NCBI GenBank assembly: GCA_946886855.1
Contig: CAMPJJ010000097.1
Span: forward strand, 1 to 20,835
Length of the DNA stretch: 20,835 bases
Source: an uncultured Roseateles sp.
GTDB taxonomy: Bacteria > Pseudomonadota > Gammaproteobacteria > Burkholderiales > Burkholderiaceae
Direction of reading: 5' to 3'
The notes beneath the pieces were generated by a model. That model made no database searches, had not been told where the DNA came from, and saw only the letters and a program-made list of their open reading frames with translations. A program made the translations under genes and the position numbers. Positions 18,534 through 20,835 of the stretch are shown here, piece by piece. Every line of letters starts with the position of its first letter. The first letter of the stretch is position 1.

Positions 18534-19430
18534 TCAGGCCGTGAGCGTCGCCATCTCGACGGCGAGGTAGTCGAGGAAGCACGTGATGCGCGAGGCCAGG
18601 GCGGTGTTGCGGTAGTAGACCGCGTGCACCGGCTGGCGCGTGTCGACGGTGTGCGTCGCGAGGACCTGCACCAGGGTGCCGTCGGCGCGATCGCGGGCGG
18701 TCATGAAGTCGGACAGCGCCACGATGCCCTGGCCCGCCAGGGCCAGCTGCCGCAGCGTCTCGCCCGATGAAGCGCTCACCGCGGCCTTGATCGGGTACCC
18801 CTCGCCGCCGGACCAGCGCAGGGGCCAGGTGTTGAGGCTTTCTGGCGCGGTGAAACCGAGCAGCGCGTGGTTCGCGAGCGCCTCGACCTTCGTCGGGCGG
18901 CCGTGCGCCGTGAGGTAGTCGGGGCTGGCGAGCACCCGCAGCCGGAAGCTGCCGAGCGCACGCGCATGCAGCGAGGAGTCGGCGAGCGTGCCGATGCGCA
19001 GCGCGATATCGGTGCGCTGCTCCAGCAGGTCGATGATCTGGTCGCTGCTGTTGAGTTCCAGCTCGATCTGCGGATAGCGCTCACGGAAGGCGCCGATCAG
19101 CGGCACCAGCACGTGGAGCATGAACGGCGAGGCCGCATTCACCCGCAGCCGGCCCGCGGGCTGGTCGCGGCGCAGCGCGAGCTGCTCCTCGGCGTCCTCG
19201 ACGGCGGCGAGCACGCCGCGAGCGCGGGCGAGAAAGAACTGACCCTCCTCGGTGAGTTCGAGACGTCTGGTGGAGCGCCGCATCAGCGTCGTGCCCAGTT
19301 TCTGCTCCAGGCGGCTCAGCGAGCGGCTGACCGCGGAGACCGTCTGCCCGAGATGCTCCGCCGCCGCGCTGATCGACCCCGCATCGACGATGGCGGCGAG
19401 GACGGCGAGTTCATCGAGGGAGCTTTTCAT
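18534..19430 (-). CDS. LysR family transcriptional regulator
   Basis: A 298-residue regulator of normal LysR length. The N-terminal winged helix-turn-helix spans about 5-63 (LAVLAAIVDAGSISAAAEHLGQTVSAVSRSLSRLEQKLGTTLMRRSTRRLELTEEG). An effector-binding domain of two Rossmann-like halves follows, with GRLRVNAASPFMLHVLVP at its start and GIVALSDFM near its end. ATG 19430 is chosen because it starts the family's domain directly; the open frame reaches a TTG 24 codons upstream, across the intergenic repeats, and is not credible. It has no strong ribosome binding site. It is divergent from the MFS exporter gene, so it most likely controls that gene and itself. The inducer is unknown. Confidence 0.93.
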   Translation of the reverse strand: MKSSLDELAVLAAIVDAGSISAAAEHLGQTVSAVSRSLSRLEQKLGTTLMRRSTRRLELTEEGQFFLARARGVLAAVEDAEEQLALRRDQPAGRLRVNAASPFMLHVLVPLIGAFRERYPQIELELNSSDQIIDLLEQRTDIALRIGTLADSSLHARALGSFRLRVLASPDYLTAHGRPTKVEALANHALLGFTAPESLNTWPLRWSGGEGYPIKAAVSASSGETLRQLALAGQGIVALSDFMTARDRADGTLVQVLATHTVDTRQPVHAVYYRNTALASRITCFLDYLAVEMATLTA

Positions 19431-19437
19431 GGCGGGT

Positions 19438-19478
19438 CTTGCGTTCTTGCGTTCTTGCGTTTTAGGCAAGAATATTTT
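19438..19478. promoter_or_regulatory. LysR-MFS divergent operator region with tandem CTTGCGTT repeats and a T-N11-A box
   Basis: CTTGCGTT occurs three times without gaps (19438-19461). The last copy forms an inverted repeat CTTGC-N7-GCAAG (19454-19458 with 19466-19470) that contains the T-N11-A pattern typical of LysR binding sites. It is followed by the AT-rich AATATTTT (19471-19478), a likely promoter core. The repeats start 8 bp upstream of the LysR start codon, which suits autoregulation. Confidence 0.5.
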
Positions 19479-19564
19479 GTCCAATCGAGGCTTTTTCTGC
19501 AAACCGTCCGCGGGAACACTGGCGGCCGTTCCCCCCGTTTCCTCTGCCTTGCAGGAGCTTCATC

Positions 19565-20773
19565 ATGCCGATCGCCTTGTGGGCGCTGACCGTCAGCGCC
19601 TTCGCCATCGGGACCACGGAATTCGTCATCGTGGGCCTGATCCCGACCATGGCCGCCGACCTTGGCGTCAGCCTGCCGTCCGCGGGCCTGCTGGTCTCGC
19701 TGTACGCGCTGGGTGTCGCCGTCGGCGCGCCGGTCCTCACCGCGCTCTCCGGCCGCTGGCCGCGCAAGCGGCTGCTGCTCGCGCTGATGCTGCTGTTCAC
19801 CGCGGGCAACCTGCTCGCTTGGCTGGCGCCGGGTTACGGCGCGCTGGTCGTCGCCCGCGTGCTGACTGGCCTCGCTCATGGCGTGTTCTTCTCGATCGGC
19901 TCGACGATCGCGACCAGTCTCGTCCCGCGAGAGAAGGCGGCCAGCGCCATCGCGACGATGTTCTCGGGCCTCACCGTCGCACTGGTCACCGGCGTGCCGC
20001 TGGGCACCTTCGTCGGCCAGCACTTCGGCTGGCGCGCGACCTTCCTCGCCGTCGCGGCGCTGGGCCTCGTCGCCTTCGTCGCCAGCCTGATCTTCGTGCC
20101 GCGCAAGCTCGCGCAGCCTGAGTCGGCCGGCCTGCTTCACCAGCTCGAGCCGCTGCGCCAGCCGCGTCTGCTGCTCGTCTATGCGATGACGGCCGTCGGT
20201 TACGGCGGCTCCTTCATCGCCTTCACCTACCTCGCGCCCATCCTCCAGCAGATCAGCGGCATCTCCGCCAACGGCGTCAGCCTGGTGCTGCTCGTGTACG
20301 GGATCTCGGTGGCCGTCGGCAACGTCTGGGGCGGCAAGCTGGCGGACCGGCGCGGCCCGATCGGCGCGCTCAAGCTGATCTTCCTCGGACTCGCCGCCGT
20401 GCTGTTCGTGCTGAGCGTCACCGCGCAGTCGCCCATCGGCGCCGTGCTGACGGTCCTCGCCTGGGGCGCCTTCGCCTTCGGCAACGTGCCGGGTCTGCAG
20501 CTCTACGTCGTCCAGCAGGCCGAGGCCCACGCGCCCAAGGCCATCGACGTCGCCTCGGGCCTGAACATCGCCGCGTTCAACCTGGGCATTGCCGGCGGCG
20601 CCTGGGGCGGCGGCCTGATCGTCGAGCGCGTCGGCCTGATGCACACGCCCTGGATCGGCGCGATCGTCGTGCTCGGCGCCTTCGCGCTCACCGTGCTGGC
20701 GGGACGCCTCGACCGCCGCTTCCCGTTGCCGGCACGTGCCGCCGGCGCCGCCCCGATCGCCGTCGGTCATTGA
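19565..20773 (+). CDS. MFS transporter, DHA1 drug/sugar efflux type (AraJ/YdhP-like)
   Basis: A 402-residue inner-membrane exporter of the major facilitator superfamily. The hydrophobicity pattern fits 12 transmembrane helices. Helix 1 carries the subgroup signature FAIGTTEFVIVGLIP; the cytoplasmic loop between helices 2 and 3 holds the motif-A-like ALSGRWPRKRLLL; and the helix 4 and 5 regions carry ARVLTGLAHGVFFS and GLTVALVTGVPLGTFVG, the antiporter-type motif. The pattern GGKLADRRG in the second half repeats motif A. Relatives export sugars, drugs or purine analogues by proton antiport; the substrate here is unknown. ATG 19565 has AGGAG (19552-19556) 8 nt upstream. The divergent LysR gene is the probable regulator. 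Confidence 0.93.
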   Translation: MPIALWALTVSAFAIGTTEFVIVGLIPTMAADLGVSLPSAGLLVSLYALGVAVGAPVLTALSGRWPRKRLLLALMLLFTAGNLLAWLAPGYGALVVARVLTGLAHGVFFSIGSTIATSLVPREKAASAIATMFSGLTVALVTGVPLGTFVGQHFGWRATFLAVAALGLVAFVASLIFVPRKLAQPESAGLLHQLEPLRQPRLLLVYAMTAVGYGGSFIAFTYLAPILQQISGISANGVSLVLLVYGISVAVGNVWGGKLADRRGPIGALKLIFLGLAAVLFVLSVTAQSPIGAVLTVLAWGAFAFGNVPGLQLYVVQQAEAHAPKAIDVASGLNIAAFNLGIAGGAWGGGLIVERVGLMHTPWIGAIVVLGAFALTVLAGRLDRRFPLPARAAGAAPIAVGH

Positions 20774-20829
20774 ACGCCCACGATCGCGCACGACCCCGCC
20801 GAACGACCGATCCCACCCTGGAGCACCTC

Positions 20830-20835
20830 ATGACC
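20830..20835 (+). CDS. Start of a further gene (partial, two codons)
   Basis: ATGACC ends the window and is preceded by CTGGAG (20818-20823) 6 nt upstream, a plausible ribosome binding site. It lies 56 bp after the MFS stop on the same strand, so it may be the next gene of that operon. Nothing can be said about the product. Confidence 0.35.

Overview
The window is GC-rich (about 58% to over 80% by line, mostly near 70%) with bacterial gene packing. It looks like a chromosome segment of a betaproteobacterium of the order Burkholderiales, in the Roseateles/Mitsuaria/Rubrivivax neighbourhood. That placement is inferred from the 5S rRNA tail, the codon use and the gene families; no database was searched. 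I saw no CRISPR array, insertion sequence, tRNA gene or phage gene.

Layout. (1) Bases 1-95 hold the 3' end of a 5S rRNA and its strong intrinsic terminator, so an rRNA operon ends here. Bases 96-292 hold no convincing gene. (2) Bases 293-8701 form a plus-strand cell-envelope operon. It contains a 1924-residue periplasmic alpha-2-macroglobulin with an intact CLEQ thioester motif, then penicillin-binding protein 1C (pbpC) starting at a TTG that overlaps the previous stop by 4 nt, then a small exported protein. This is the known yfhM-pbpC pairing: a protease trap beside a peptidoglycan synthase, thought to act together when the envelope is breached. (3) Bases 8905-11520 encode an unusual 871-residue protein with two tandem Cache-like sensory modules and a C-terminal CheW domain, and no visible membrane segment. 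(4) Bases 11531-12136 (minus) encode a YhhY-like GNAT acetyltransferase, and 12494-12985 (plus) a small SET-domain methyltransferase. The 357-bp divergent space between them holds a promoter-like site, a possible 46-codon Cys-containing leader ORF and a strong hairpin. (5) Bases 13092-16649 (minus) hold alaS followed by a UPF0149/YecA-like gene. (6) Bases 16924-18411 (plus) encode succinate-semialdehyde dehydrogenase (gabD). (7) Bases 18534-20773 hold a divergent pair, a LysR regulator and an AraJ/YdhP-type MFS exporter, with a repeat-rich regulatory space between them. A further gene seems to start at 20830.

The two observations most worth following are the soluble double-Cache-CheW protein, and a composite RNA-like element found before two unrelated minus-strand genes (GNAT and UPF0149). 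In both copies an ACGAACT-type segment, a perfect CAAGG(G)CCC hairpin with a 5-nt loop and a TCGTTTC tail occur in the same order. The GNAT copy also follows the possible short leader ORF, which makes it look like a regulatory leader rather than a plain terminator.
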